The notes beneath the pieces are model-generated. The model saw nothing but the letters and a program-made list of their open reading frames with translations. It made no database searches and was not told where the DNA came from. A stretch of 64,000 bases of DNA, taken from the NCBI RefSeq assembly GCF_002258785.1, contig NZ_NOYI01000020.1:62001-126000 (forward strand), written 5' to 3'. The translations under genes and the position numbers were made by a program. Shown in pieces: positions 8,217 through 16,767 of this stretch (position 1 is its first letter; every line of letters begins with the position of its first letter). The stretch is from Rhodococcus sp. 06-235-1A (GTDB taxonomy: Bacteria; Actinomycetota; Actinomycetes; Mycobacteriales; Mycobacteriaceae).

Positions 8217-8537
8217 ATGAATCGAACGTATGATCGAACGATGGCACGGCGCGCGCAACCTCGACCGGCGTCTGCCGTGCGCCCCTTCAAGTTGCTTCGA
8301 CCGCCGCTGAAGGTGTGGATCGACCTGAACATCCTCTACCCGTTACCGCCGCACCATGCGTCGAAGTTCAATCCCGAAGGATTCGACGTGCGACGCGTGG
8401 TGCCCGGCGATCTGGTCGAATGGTCCATCACCGTCGACGGCGACTGGCTGGGCCGCGTCACCTATGAGTTGATGTCGCGCGATCGCAGTGAAACCGTCAC
8501 GCACTGGGTGCCCAGCCGCGCGCTCAAGCCGCTCTAG
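8217..8537 (+). CDS. Conserved hypothetical protein, about 100 residues
   Basis: A small soluble protein of 106 residues from the ATG at 8217, or 98 from the ATG at 8241 (MARRAQ), which may be the true start. It has a basic N-terminus, a central segment KVWIDLNILYPLPPHHASKFNPEGFDV and a C-terminal half with acidic and aromatic residues (VVPGDLVEWSITVDGDWLGRVTYEL). No catalytic motif is visible and I do not recognise the family. It is bounded by terminators on both sides, so it is probably a single-gene transcript. Confidence 0.6.
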   Translation: MNRTYDRTMARRAQPRPASAVRPFKLLRPPLKVWIDLNILYPLPPHHASKFNPEGFDVRRVVPGDLVEWSITVDGDWLGRVTYELMSRDRSETVTHWVPSRALKPL

Positions 8538-8547
8538 AGACGCGAAG

Positions 8548-8573
8548 AGCCCCGCCTCGAACGAGGCGGGGCT
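8548..8573. terminator. Stem-loop between convergent genes
   Basis: A perfect 11-bp GC-rich stem (8548-8558 with 8563-8573) with a GAAC loop, flanked by AAG and CTT, serves the genes ending at 8537 (plus) and 8589 (minus). Confidence 0.85.
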
Positions 8574-8588
8574 TCGGTGTGATCACCT

Positions 8589-9179
8589 TCAGAAGCTGTG
8601 CTTACGTGCCTTCTTGGCGAGCTTGCGGGTGGTGCGCTTCGACGGAACGAACAGGTGAGCGGCGCTGCGGCGACGGTTGCGGCGACGAATCAGTACGAAC
8701 GCGACGGCTCCGGCTGCGGCTGCGATGGCTGCGATGACCGGAGTGCCGACCTTCGCGGCCTGGGCGACATCGTCGCTGTCGATGTTGCGAACCGTGTTCT
8801 TCACGTCGTCGGCGACAGCGGAGGCCTTGTCGGCTGCCTTGTCGGCGACCTGGGAGGCCTTCTCCTTCACGTCGTCGACGTCGACGTTCCCGACCTTGTC
8901 CTTGACGGCGTCCTTCACATCCTCGGCCACGTCGGACGCCTTCTCGGCGACGTCGCTGGCCGCATGCTTGGCTTCCTTGGCGGCACCTGCCGCGGAGTCG
9001 GCAACACTCTCGGCGGCATCGGAGACCTTGTCGGCCGCCTGATGGGTGTTGGCCTTCGCCTGATCCTTGGCACCCTCGGCGCGCAGGCTGTCGTCACCGG
9101 TGGCCTCGCCGGCCTTCTCCTTCGCAGTCCCGGCCAGTTCCTCTGCCTTGTGCTGAGCCTTGTCGATGAAGTCGGCCAT
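8589..9179 (-). CDS. CsbD-like / LEA-type repeat protein with C-terminal membrane segment
   Basis: A 196-residue protein. The start MADFIDKAQ (ATG 9179, after AAAGAGGT) begins a CsbD-like stretch (KAEELAGTAKEKAGEATGDD). Residues about 45-135 are long Ala/Lys/Asp amphipathic repeats (EKASDVAEDVKDAVKDKV, DKAADKASAVADDVK) typical of LEA-type stress proteins and apolipoprotein-like helices. One hydrophobic helix (PVIAAIAAAAGAVAFVLI) follows and a strongly basic tail (RRRNRRR, KRTTRKLAKKARK). It is probably a membrane-anchored stress or envelope protein. A much longer reading frame upstream (to 9329) lacks a ribosome site and looks unlike the family. Confidence 0.8.
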   Translation of the reverse strand: MADFIDKAQHKAEELAGTAKEKAGEATGDDSLRAEGAKDQAKANTHQAADKVSDAAESVADSAAGAAKEAKHAASDVAEKASDVAEDVKDAVKDKVGNVDVDDVKEKASQVADKAADKASAVADDVKNTVRNIDSDDVAQAAKVGTPVIAAIAAAAGAVAFVLIRRRNRRRSAAHLFVPSKRTTRKLAKKARKHSF

Positions 9180-9344
9180 CGTGCGTACCTCTTTCGTGTA
9201 GGTCGTCTCCGGACATCCGGAGTTGGGGGCGTCGCGGACGACGCCGATAAGTATGAGTCGATCCAACCGCTCCGAAACATACGTCCGACAGAGGTGTTCC
9301 GGGTCACTATCGACCGGGACGCCGATCACGGTGGTGCTCGACGG

Positions 9345-9506
9345 TCAGCGCTGAAAACGAAGTGCGCGGAGCCGATGCCTCGGCCGTGAGCGCGCCGATC
9401 GGTAGGCGCCGGCCAGGGAACGTCGATCGAAATCGAGACCCGACCCATTCGAGGTGAGCAGGATCAGTGCCAGTGCGGCGGCGGCTCCGATCACGATCGG
9501 AGTCAT
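9345..9506 (-). CDS. Possible small membrane protein with an overlapping 19-codon leader frame
   Basis: The minus strand holds MTPIVIGAAAALALILLTS, one transmembrane segment, followed by a basic Arg-rich tail (53 residues in all). Its ATG overlaps, as ATGA, the stop of a 19-codon upstream frame (MNHEQPTAHRPVTITDGIR) that has a good GGAAGGA site. Either the small protein is translationally coupled to a leader peptide, or one short gene carries a frameshift. No homologue is recognised. It is divergent from the monooxygenase at 9681. Confidence 0.35.
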   Translation of the reverse strand: MTPIVIGAAAALALILLTSNGSGLDFDRRSLAGAYRSARSRPRHRLRALRFQR

Positions 9507-9600
9507 CGGATGCCGTCCGTGATTGTGACCGGCCTGTGCGCTGTGGGCTGTTCGTGGTTCATCAGGGGTCCTTCCCGGTGTCGATACCTGAACACTGATA

Positions 9601-9635
9601 TTGACATCGCCATTGGCGAATGTCACATTATGTGA
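9601..9635 (+). promoter_or_regulatory. Promoter with two palindromic operators before the EthA-like operon
   Basis: A perfect -35 TTGACA (9601-9606) is followed by the 13-bp palindrome TCGCCA-T-TGGCGA (9607-9619) and a second palindrome TCACAT-T-ATGTGA (9623-9635). A -10-like CACATT (9624-9629) gives a 17-bp spacer, so the first palindrome fills the spacer and the second covers the -10. The TetR gene at 12068 in the same operon is the obvious candidate regulator (inference). TGGCGAAT recurs in the promoter at 13924. Confidence 0.6.
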
Positions 9636-9680
9636 TGGAGGTCGCGGTTCCGCTCGGGATCCCGACGGCGTTCGGAGACA

Positions 9681-11228
9681 GTGAGGCATGGCGTGATTGC
9701 GAGTTCTGATCGATGGCCCGAGTTCGACGGTTCGGTCGACAACTTCGAGGACGTTCTCATCATCGGTGCCGGGATATCGGGCGTCGGAGCTGCGTACCGG
9801 CTGCAGCAGATGGCACCCGAACTGAGCTACGCGATCCTCGAAGGCCGCGAGCGTGCAGGCGGTACGTGGGACCTGTTCAGATATCCCGGCATTCGTTCGG
9901 ACAGCGACATCTTCACGTTCTCGTTCCCGCACACGCCGTGGCAGGGCGACACTCTGCTCGCTCATGGCGAAGACATCCGCAACTACGTCGTGGATACCGC
10001 CCACGCCAACGGCATCGACGAACACACGCACTTCTCCACCTCGGTCATTGCGGCGAACTGGGATTCGTCGACGGACCTGTGGACTGTCGAGACATTGTCG
10101 GACGGTGTTCCGAAGACCTACCGAAGCCGATTCGTGTTCCTGTGCACCGGCTACTACGACTATTCGGGCGGGTACACCCCGGACCTACCCGGGATGGAGA
10201 ATTTCACCGGACAGGTGGTGCATCCCCAGCAGTGGCCCGAGGATCTGGACCACTCCGGCAAGCGGGTCGTCGTGATCGGAAGTGGCGCAACAGCAATCAC
10301 ATTGGTGCCCTCGCTCGCGGCCGAGGCCGCATCGGTGACGATGCTGCAGCGCTCACCGACCTACATCGCCTCACTGCCGATGACCGACCCGTTCACCACG
10401 ATCACGCAGCGCGTCTTACCGGACTCGGTGGCGCACAGTGCACTGCGATGGCGAAACGCGGTGCTGATGGTCGGCTCGTATCAGCTGTGCCGGCGCGCAC
10501 CGAACACTGCTCGCAGGGTCTTTCGTGCCATGACGAAAGCTCAACTGCCGCCGGGGTACGACGTGGACAAGCATTTCAACCCGACCTACGACCCGTGGGA
10601 CCAGCGGTTGTGCGTCGTGCCCGACGGCGATCTGTTCAAGGCCATCCGCTCCGGTCGCGCGACCGTGGTGACCGACCGAATCGCCGAGGTGACAGGCGAC
10701 GGCATCCTGCTGGAATCGGGCGACGAGATTTCCGCCGACATCATCGTCACCGCAACGGGCTTGAAGCTGCAGGCATTCGGCGGCATCGAGCTCTCACTGG
10801 ACGGAAAGCCGTTCGAGGCGCACGACAAGTTCGTCTACAAGGGCCACATGCTCGAAGACGTGCCCAACGTCGCCTGGTGTATCGGCTACACGAATGCATC
10901 GTGGACGCTCAAGGCCGACATGACGGCCCAGGCAGTGGCAAAACTGCTCGTGTACATGCGCTCTCACGGCTACACCCATGCGATCCCGGACTGGCAGGGC
11001 AAGGCTGTCGACTCTCGTCCGGTCGTCGATTTGGCGGCCGGTTACGTCACGCGCTCCCTGAACGAGCTACCGAAATCGGGGACCGAACGCCCGTGGTCGG
11101 TGCGCCAGAACTACATTTTGGACAGAATCGACGCACGCTTCGACGATCTGACGGAATCGATGACGTTCGGGCGGACTGTGCCTACCCGGGTGGTCGGTCC
11201 CGATGCAGTCGACGTTCGCACCGCGTAG
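9681..11228 (+). CDS. EthA-like Baeyer-Villiger flavin monooxygenase
   Basis: A 515-residue class B flavin monooxygenase that inserts oxygen next to a ketone (or oxidises sulfur/thioamides) using FAD, NADPH and O2. It has the FAD motif IIGAGISGVGAAYRL, the stretch GGTWDLFRYPGIRSDSD shared with mycobacterial EthA, the BVMO fingerprint FTGQVVHPQQWP, the NADPH motif VIGSGATAITLVPSL and the C-terminal YTNASWTLKAD, again as in EthA. GTG 9681 or GTG 9693 could be the start. It heads an apparent operon with an alpha/beta hydrolase and a TetR regulator; ketone-to-ester oxidation followed by ester hydrolysis is the simplest joint task (inference). Confidence 0.93.
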   Translation: MRHGVIASSDRWPEFDGSVDNFEDVLIIGAGISGVGAAYRLQQMAPELSYAILEGRERAGGTWDLFRYPGIRSDSDIFTFSFPHTPWQGDTLLAHGEDIRNYVVDTAHANGIDEHTHFSTSVIAANWDSSTDLWTVETLSDGVPKTYRSRFVFLCTGYYDYSGGYTPDLPGMENFTGQVVHPQQWPEDLDHSGKRVVVIGSGATAITLVPSLAAEAASVTMLQRSPTYIASLPMTDPFTTITQRVLPDSVAHSALRWRNAVLMVGSYQLCRRAPNTARRVFRAMTKAQLPPGYDVDKHFNPTYDPWDQRLCVVPDGDLFKAIRSGRATVVTDRIAEVTGDGILLESGDEISADIIVTATGLKLQAFGGIELSLDGKPFEAHDKFVYKGHMLEDVPNVAWCIGYTNASWTLKADMTAQAVAKLLVYMRSHGYTHAIPDWQGKAVDSRPVVDLAAGYVTRSLNELPKSGTERPWSVRQNYILDRIDARFDDLTESMTFGRTVPTRVVGPDAVDVRTA

Positions 11229-11249
11229 ACGAGAAGAGATTGGATCGCA

Positions 11250-12071
11250 ATGACATTCGAGATCGACGGATCAGCGCTCGCCCACACCATCCGAGGTGAG
11301 GGGCCGACCTTGGTGCTGATCCACGGGATAGTGCATCGCCAACACGCCTGGGACAGCGTCATCGAGACACTGGCACGGCACCGGCGAGTGGTGACGGTGG
11401 ATCTGCCCGGCCACGGCGATTCACCGGAACTCCCCACCGAAGCATTCGATCTCGGTCCCTGGATCGTGGCCGAACTGGAGCGCTTCCTCGAGCACGTGGC
11501 CGTGGACGGCGAGAAGCCACACGTAGCCGGGAACTCGCTGGGTGGGTACTTTGCACTCGAACTGGCCGCCCGTGGGTCGGTCGCCTCCGCCACCGCGCTC
11601 TCCCCGGCCGGGTTCTTCCGCGGCCACTGGGATCAGACGCGGGCTCTGCTGGTGTTTCGTTTGCTGCGGGCCTTGTCGCGAGTCATCGGTCCGATCGCGC
11701 CGGCAGTCATGCGCTCGGTCATCGGACGCACGATCGCCAACGCTGTGTTCTACGCCAAGCCCTGGCGAGTTCCCGCAGCGACGGCCACGATCGACGCACT
11801 CAGTATCACCACCAACCGGGCGATCGACGCAGCGGGTAACGCAGTGCCGCGCTTCAGCATTCCGGTCGACGAGACCGTTCCCGTCACCGTTGCGTGGGGC
11901 CGTCGAGACTTGGTTCTGCCGGTATATCAGGCACCGCTGGTGCGTCGAACGTTTCCGCAGGCCGAAGTGACGACGTACCCGGGGCTCGGGCACGTCCCGA
12001 TGTCGGACGATCCCGAGCTGGTGGCATCGATTCTGCTGAGGGGATCACGAGCGGTATCGCAGTCGGCATGA
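11250..12071 (+). CDS. Alpha/beta hydrolase, probable esterase
   Basis: A 273-residue cytosolic alpha/beta hydrolase. LVLIHGIVHRQHAW carries the oxyanion-hole HG, VTVDLPGHGDS follows strand 4, and the nucleophile elbow is VAGNSLGGYFA (GNSLG). The acid lies near WGRRDLVLP and the His in GLGHVPMSD. It begins 21 bp after the EthA-like gene and its stop overlaps the TetR start (ATGA), so all three are one operon. It probably hydrolyses the ester or lactone made by the monooxygenase; the substrate is unknown. Confidence 0.88.
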   Translation: MTFEIDGSALAHTIRGEGPTLVLIHGIVHRQHAWDSVIETLARHRRVVTVDLPGHGDSPELPTEAFDLGPWIVAELERFLEHVAVDGEKPHVAGNSLGGYFALELAARGSVASATALSPAGFFRGHWDQTRALLVFRLLRALSRVIGPIAPAVMRSVIGRTIANAVFYAKPWRVPAATATIDALSITTNRAIDAAGNAVPRFSIPVDETVPVTVAWGRRDLVLPVYQAPLVRRTFPQAEVTTYPGLGHVPMSDDPELVASILLRGSRAVSQSA

Positions 12072-12745
12072 GCGCGGCGGTCAAGGTCGACGGCCGAAGT
12101 CATCGGTGGCGCGATCACCGGATCACTCGGCGCCGCGAACTGCTCGACTGCACTCTCGATGCGATTCGACGGCACGGGCACAAAATCGGCATGGACGAGA
12201 TCGCCTCGGCCAACGGTGTCTCGAAAACCGTTCTGTACAAACACTTCGCAGACAAGAAGGGTCTCGCCGACGCCGCGATGGCTCGATACGTCGAGACTGC
12301 ACTGGTGCCGCGGATCCAGGACGCGATCTCCGAGGACCTCGACGAGTACCACCTCACTCGCGCAGTGATCAGTGCCTACGTCACGACGGTCGCCGCCGAT
12401 CCCGATATCTACATCTACGTCCACACCAACAGTGCGGTCAGCGGCAATCAGGACATAATCACTGCGGCGGAGGGGGTGATCGCAGACCTGCTTGCCACTG
12501 TCATCGCAGACAGATTTCGAGAGCGCGAGTTCTCGACGGCCGGCTCGATGCCCATCTCTTTCGCCATGATCGGTGCGGTCCGGTTGGCATCACACTGGTG
12601 GATCTTCGATCGAACCATGACGGCCGACGAACTCGTCGACTACCTCACCATGATGGTCTGGGGCGGAATCGCAGGCATAGCACGCGCTGCGGGTTCGGCC
12701 GCGACCTTCACCTCGGAGCCTCACTCGTTGACGCTCGAGGGCTGA
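12068..12745 (+). CDS. TetR-family transcriptional regulator
   Basis: A 225-residue TetR/AcrR-type protein starting at the ATG that overlaps the hydrolase stop. The helix-turn-helix is at about residues 22-68 (RRELLDCTLDAIRRHG...MDEIASANGVSKTVLYKHFADKKGL). The rest is an all-helical ligand domain with a hydrophobic character suitable for a lipid-like ligand. As the last gene of the EthA-like operon it probably autoregulates through the palindromes at 9607-9635 and possibly through the related site at 13924. It converges on the ferredoxin reductase gene, with only 16 bp between stops. Confidence 0.9.
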   Translation: MSAAVKVDGRSHRWRDHRITRRRELLDCTLDAIRRHGHKIGMDEIASANGVSKTVLYKHFADKKGLADAAMARYVETALVPRIQDAISEDLDEYHLTRAVISAYVTTVAADPDIYIYVHTNSAVSGNQDIITAAEGVIADLLATVIADRFREREFSTAGSMPISFAMIGAVRLASHWWIFDRTMTADELVDYLTMMVWGGIAGIARAAGSAATFTSEPHSLTLEG

Positions 12746-12761
12746 GTGTCCTTCTCCGGCA

Positions 12762-13913
12762 TCAGCGGTCGAACACCGCTCGAACCGTCGTCGAATCGGG
12801 GACGGACTGGCAGGCCAATCGGACGCCGTGCTGAAGTTCGTGCTCGTCGAGAGTCTCGTTGGCGAGCATCGTCACGGTGCCTTCGGTGAGCGTGTACGCG
12901 CAACCGCCGCAGGTTCCTTCACGGCACACGTACGGCGGATCGAGGCCGAGCTCGAGGAGCCGGTCGAGCAGCTTCGTGTCCGCATTCCAGGTGAACTCGG
13001 TATCGATTCCGTCGATCTCGACTCGAGCGGTGACGGAGTTCGTATCCGTCTCGTGAGGCAACGCAGTGTCGGCCGGCCGAAACGGATTGGAGTCGAAGGA
13101 GGAGAACACCTCTCGATGTGTTCTGCGCGCCGCCGTGCCGGTCCGGGTGAGCCACTCCTCGGCGACGTTCATGTACTGCGCAGGGCCGCACAGGAAGGCC
13201 TCGCACTCGGCCGGAACCGTTGTATCCATCGAGGCCAGTCCGGCAGCGGTGGGTAGCCCCGAGTCCGAGGTGTACCAGTGGTGAACGTCGAGACGATCGG
13301 GAAAGCGGGACTGTAGTTCGATCAGTTGCTCCCCGAAGATCACCGAGTCGCGGTTCTGGTTGGCGTAGACCAGGGTGATCCGGTTGTCGTACCGGAACAG
13401 GGCCGTTTTGATGATGGACATGATCGGGGTGATGCCACTGCCGGCGGCCAAGAGGACGAAATCCACGTCCCAGCTCTCGGGTCCGAACAGGCCCGACGGC
13501 TTCAGTGCCCTCAGCCGCATCCCACGAACGGCGTTGTCGTGCAACCAGTGTGATGCAAGACCGCCCTGGATGCGCTTGACTGTCACGGTGAGTAGCGGGT
13601 CGCAGACCGGGGAACTGGAGAAGGAGTAGCAACGGGCTACCGAGCCACCGTCGGTGCACGGGATCTCCAAGGTGAGAAATTGCCCCGGCTCGTACCGAAA
13701 CTGGGCTTCCCGGTGCTCGGGGACCGCGAAACCGAGAGAGATCGCATCCTCGTTTTCGTAGGTCACCTCGGCGATCTCCAACTCGAAGATCTTGTCCTCG
13801 GAACCGATGGCAGACGGATCGAGGTCCGCTGATGGTCCGCTCCTGAACATCGTCACGTGTGCTCGCTCCCTTGCGCTTTCGGTGTTGGGCTTCACTGTTA
13901 CATACTTCGCCAC
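12762..13913 (-). CDS. Ferredoxin-NADP reductase fused to 2Fe-2S ferredoxin (KshB/PaaE type)
   Basis: A 383-residue electron-transfer protein with three parts: an FAD domain with the RxYS motif (ARCYSFSSSP), an NAD(P)H domain (LLAAGSGITPIMSI, CGPAQYMN) and a C-terminal plant-type 2Fe-2S domain with C-x4-C-x2-C then a distant C (VCREGTCGGCAYTL ... RLACQ). Such reductases feed oxygenases (KshB, PaaE) or fatty-acid desaturases and diiron enzymes. It diverges from the operon at 13963 that encodes a ferritin-like diiron protein, its likely partner (inference). GTG 13913 is the longest start; ATG 13850 is an alternative that would trim 21 residues. Confidence 0.88.
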   Translation of the reverse strand: MAKYVTVKPNTESARERAHVTMFRSGPSADLDPSAIGSEDKIFELEIAEVTYENEDAISLGFAVPEHREAQFRYEPGQFLTLEIPCTDGGSVARCYSFSSSPVCDPLLTVTVKRIQGGLASHWLHDNAVRGMRLRALKPSGLFGPESWDVDFVLLAAGSGITPIMSIIKTALFRYDNRITLVYANQNRDSVIFGEQLIELQSRFPDRLDVHHWYTSDSGLPTAAGLASMDTTVPAECEAFLCGPAQYMNVAEEWLTRTGTAARRTHREVFSSFDSNPFRPADTALPHETDTNSVTARVEIDGIDTEFTWNADTKLLDRLLELGLDPPYVCREGTCGGCAYTLTEGTVTMLANETLDEHELQHGVRLACQSVPDSTTVRAVFDR

Positions 13914-13923
13914 TAATTAATAG

Positions 13924-13956
13924 GCCATTGACAAATGGCGAATAGCGGGTGACAGT
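13924..13956 (+). promoter_or_regulatory. Promoter and palindromic operator of the LipR-like operon
   Basis: TTGACA (13928-13933), a 17-bp spacer and GACAGT (13951-13956) form a promoter placing the transcript start about at the GTG at 13963, so the message may be leaderless. The palindrome GCCATT-GACA-AATGGC (13924-13939) overlaps the -35 and lies between two divergent genes. It shares TGGCGAAT with the promoter at 9601. Confidence 0.55.
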
Positions 13957-13962
13957 GATGAC

Positions 13963-14967
13963 GTGACTTCGACCACCGACGCCGACCATCTGCCTCACGG
14001 CGCATCGAGCACAGGGTCTCGGCGAACTCGTCTGGCTGCCTTGATGACTCGGCTGACTCTGCGTCCGATGACGAACCTGCTTCCGACGTCCCGCGGCGGC
14101 ATCGAGTTCTCCCGACGCCTGGTCGCTACCTCGATGAACCTGTTCGGTCCGGTTCCGAAGGGCACGACAGTGGACCTCGTGGCCGAAGGCCCGGTGCGCG
14201 GCGAATGGGTGCGTGCGCCCGGTCCGACGCCCGGGCCACACGTGATTCTCTACATCCACGGCAGCGCATACGTCATCTGCTCGGCGCGGACGCATCGTGG
14301 TCTGACCGCGAGGTTGTCCGGAGCCACGGGCCTGCCGGTGCTCACGGTCGACTACCGACTCGCCCCGGAACACCCCTTCCCTGCCGCAGCCGACGACCTG
14401 GAGGCTGCGTACCGCTGGCTGCTGGGCCAGGGTTACGACGCAGCGAACATCGTCATCGCCGGGGACTCCGCCGGCGGACACCTGGCCGCCGACCTGATCA
14501 TCGAGAACGACCGAACCGGGACACCGCAACCGGGAGCGATGGTGCTGTTCTCACCGTTGATCGATCTCGACTTCGAGCTCTCGGCGCGAATGGAGCGCAC
14601 GCGCAAGGACCCGATGATTTCAGCGAAGGCAGCGCGAGGACTCGTGGCGCTGTACACCGACGGCCACGATGCGAGCCTCCCGCGACTACGGCTCGATCTC
14701 GCACTGGTGCGCGACCTGCCACCCACCCTGATCCAGGTGGGTGGAGCCGAGATGTTGCGAGGCGATGCGCGGCACCTGCACACCATGATCGACGCGGCAG
14801 GCGGACGAAGCGAACTCGAAATCTGGCCTGATCAGATGCACGTGTTCCAAGCTCTCCCGAGGTTGATACCCGAGGCCGAGCATGCGCTCGAGCATGCCGC
14901 CGAGTTCATCGCCCATGCGCTCGACAGTCAAGTTGTACAAGACGATTCGAAGGAACAGGTGAGCTGA
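13963..14967 (+). CDS. HSL-family alpha/beta hydrolase (LipR-like)
   Basis: A 334-residue esterase of the hormone-sensitive-lipase family. The HGGG-type oxyanion motif appears as HGSAYVI (about residue 90), followed by VDYRLAPEHPFPAA and the nucleophile elbow GDSAGG; the acid and His are near the C-terminus (MHVFQALP). It resembles LipR, the second gene of the mycobacterial MymA operon. The stop overlaps the next start (ATGA). It is the first gene of the operon 13963-19131 and its GTG sits 6 nt after a -10-like hexamer. Probable substrate: short or medium acyl esters made by the monooxygenases here (inference). Confidence 0.9.
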   Translation: MTSTTDADHLPHGASSTGSRRTRLAALMTRLTLRPMTNLLPTSRGGIEFSRRLVATSMNLFGPVPKGTTVDLVAEGPVRGEWVRAPGPTPGPHVILYIHGSAYVICSARTHRGLTARLSGATGLPVLTVDYRLAPEHPFPAAADDLEAAYRWLLGQGYDAANIVIAGDSAGGHLAADLIIENDRTGTPQPGAMVLFSPLIDLDFELSARMERTRKDPMISAKAARGLVALYTDGHDASLPRLRLDLALVRDLPPTLIQVGGAEMLRGDARHLHTMIDAAGGRSELEIWPDQMHVFQALPRLIPEAEHALEHAAEFIAHALDSQVVQDDSKEQVS

Positions 14968-15845
14968 TGAGAACCAAGGCCGGAAAACCCTCGTACGGGT
15001 CGAGAGCGGTGGTGACCGGTGCAGGCAGCGGCATCGGCCGGGCGTTCGCACTCGAGCTGGCTCGGCGCGGAGGAGCCGTCATGTGCGCCGACCTCTCGCT
15101 ACCGCGAGCGCAGGAGACCGTCGCACTGGTGCACGCTCTCGGCGGCACCGGATACGCCGTCGAGTGCGATGTGTCGATCCGCGAGAACGTCGAAGAGCTG
15201 GCGCTGCGTGCAGGCATCGAATTCGACGGACCCACGACGGTGCTCATCAACAACGCAGGCGTCGGAATCGGCGGAAAGCCCGTCGGCGACATCGGTTTCG
15301 ACGACTGGAACTGGGCCTTGGGAATCAACCTCTGGGGCGTGATCCACGGCTGCGAGGTGTTCACTCCTGCGCTTCGAGCCGCCGGTGAGGGCGGGATCAT
15401 CAACGTCGCGTCCGCCGCAGGCTTTGCCGCTGCGCCGCTGATGGGTCCGTACAACGTCGGCAAGGCCGCGGTGATGAGCCTGTCGGAGACGATGGCTGCG
15501 GAGCTGTCGGGTACCGGTGTGCGGGTATCGGTTCTGTGCCCGACGTTCGTCAAGACCAACGTCGCCGTCGACGGCCGAATCACCGCGAGTTCGTCCCGGC
15601 TGGCCGAGTTCGCGATGCGCTGGACCGGGCGATCACCCGACAAGATCGCGGCCCGAACGCTCGACGCCTTCGACCGGGGCCGGCTCTACGTCGTGCCCCA
15701 GTTCGACGCCAAAGCAGTCTGGCGCTTCAAGAGATTGCTGCCCGCGGTGTACGTGCGTTTCCTCGGGTTGCTCAATCGTGTGATGCCTGCCGAGCAGGAG
15801 TCGGCGAAGAACGAATCCCTCACCTCGACAACCACAGGAGCCTGA
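14967..15845 (+). CDS. Short-chain dehydrogenase/reductase (SadH-like)
   Basis: A 292-residue classical SDR: NAD(P) motif TGAGSGIGRA (about residue 13), NNAGVG, the Ser of NVASAAG, and the catalytic YNVGK (Tyr-x3-Lys). The C-terminal extension is hydrophobic (LPAVYVRFLGLLNRV) and may touch the membrane, as in the SadH member of the MymA operon. It starts at the ATG overlapping the LipR-like stop and ends 1 bp before the diiron gene. The expected reaction is alcohol/ketone interconversion that supplies or uses the ketone substrate of the monooxygenase. Confidence 0.9.
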   Translation: MRTKAGKPSYGSRAVVTGAGSGIGRAFALELARRGGAVMCADLSLPRAQETVALVHALGGTGYAVECDVSIRENVEELALRAGIEFDGPTTVLINNAGVGIGGKPVGDIGFDDWNWALGINLWGVIHGCEVFTPALRAAGEGGIINVASAAGFAAAPLMGPYNVGKAAVMSLSETMAAELSGTGVRVSVLCPTFVKTNVAVDGRITASSSRLAEFAMRWTGRSPDKIAARTLDAFDRGRLYVVPQFDAKAVWRFKRLLPAVYVRFLGLLNRVMPAEQESAKNESLTSTTTGA

Positions 15846-15846
15846 C

Positions 15847-16767
15847 ATGGCAATGGATTTCGAAGACATGCTGACCAAGATCAAGGACCGCCAGTGGGCA
15901 CTGGCCGATATCGACTGGGACGGACCGGGTGCCGAGACGATCGGTCCCGAACTGCACGCCAAGCTCAAGCCCTTCATGTCCGATCTCATGTGGATCGAGA
16001 ACGTGGGTGCTCGCGGTTTCGCGGCGATGGCGCTCAAGGCTCCGAACGAGACGCTGGCCGAGATCTATCGCTACTTCCATGCCGAAGAACAGAAGCATGC
16101 CAACGCCGAGCTGGCTCTCATGCGGCGCTGGGGCATGCTCGACGGCGACGAGATGCCCGAGCCCAACATCAACGTCAAGCTCGTGATCGACTGGCTCGAC
16201 AAGCATTCCGACGGTCTGTCACTGGCCGTGCTGGGCACCGTCATCCCGATGCTCGAGGTCGCGCTGGACGGTGCGCTGGTGAAGTTCATCATGGACGAGA
16301 TCGACGACCCGGTCTGTCAGGCAGTGTTCAAGAAGATCAACTCGGACGAATCCCGCCATCTGGCCGTCGATTTCGCAGTGATCGAACTGCTCGGGCATTC
16401 GCGGATGCGGAAGATTCTGGTCGACACCGTCGGGGCGTGGATGAACCCGGCCCTCATCGTCGGCACGCTGCGATACATCCCGCTGCTGAACAAGATGCGC
16501 GACAACATCGTCGAGATGGGCGTCGACGAGGAGCGCCTCTACACCGCGATGAAACGGTTCAAAAGTGTCGGGGAACGGAGTCCGGTGGCACTGCGCGTGC
16601 CGATGTATCGCATCGTGCAGTGGCACGGCAGTATCGTGATCAACCGCAAGCACCCCTATCACCGCCTTGCGGACGGGCTGGTGAAATTGACTGGCCGGTA
16701 CCCGAGCAAGACTCTCAACTCCGAGCCCACCTGGGCCAAGGAACTGACGTACGAGCCCGTCGCATGA
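15847..16767 (+). CDS. Ferritin-like diiron protein, putative oxygenase
   Basis: A 306-residue helical protein with the full ligand set of a non-haem diiron centre: Glu51 (WIENV), E81-x2-H84 (AEEQKH), Glu137 (MLEVAL) and E168-x2-H171 (DESRH). Spacing fits ferritin-like oxidases (desaturase or N-oxygenase type). It lies between the SDR and the second monooxygenase in an operon where stops and starts touch, and a ferredoxin-reductase gene is divergent nearby, so an O2-activating, electron-supplied role is likely. The substrate is unknown. An Fe storage role is less likely because of the neighbours and the 120-residue C-terminal extension. Confidence 0.75.
   Translation: MAMDFEDMLTKIKDRQWALADIDWDGPGAETIGPELHAKLKPFMSDLMWIENVGARGFAAMALKAPNETLAEIYRYFHAEEQKHANAELALMRRWGMLDGDEMPEPNINVKLVIDWLDKHSDGLSLAVLGTVIPMLEVALDGALVKFIMDEIDDPVCQAVFKKINSDESRHLAVDFAVIELLGHSRMRKILVDTVGAWMNPALIVGTLRYIPLLNKMRDNIVEMGVDEERLYTAMKRFKSVGERSPVALRVPMYRIVQWHGSIVINRKHPYHRLADGLVKLTGRYPSKTLNSEPTWAKELTYEPVA

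Noticed and set aside
8589..9329. 246-codon version of the CsbD/LEA-like protein
   Set aside because: The first 50 residues lack family character; the ATG at 9179 has a good ribosome site and starts the CsbD-like motif.
15894..16763. N-terminal extension of the second monooxygenase
   Set aside because: The open frame overlaps the diiron protein gene in another phase and is Arg-rich; the flavoprotein begins at the ATGA overlap at 16764.
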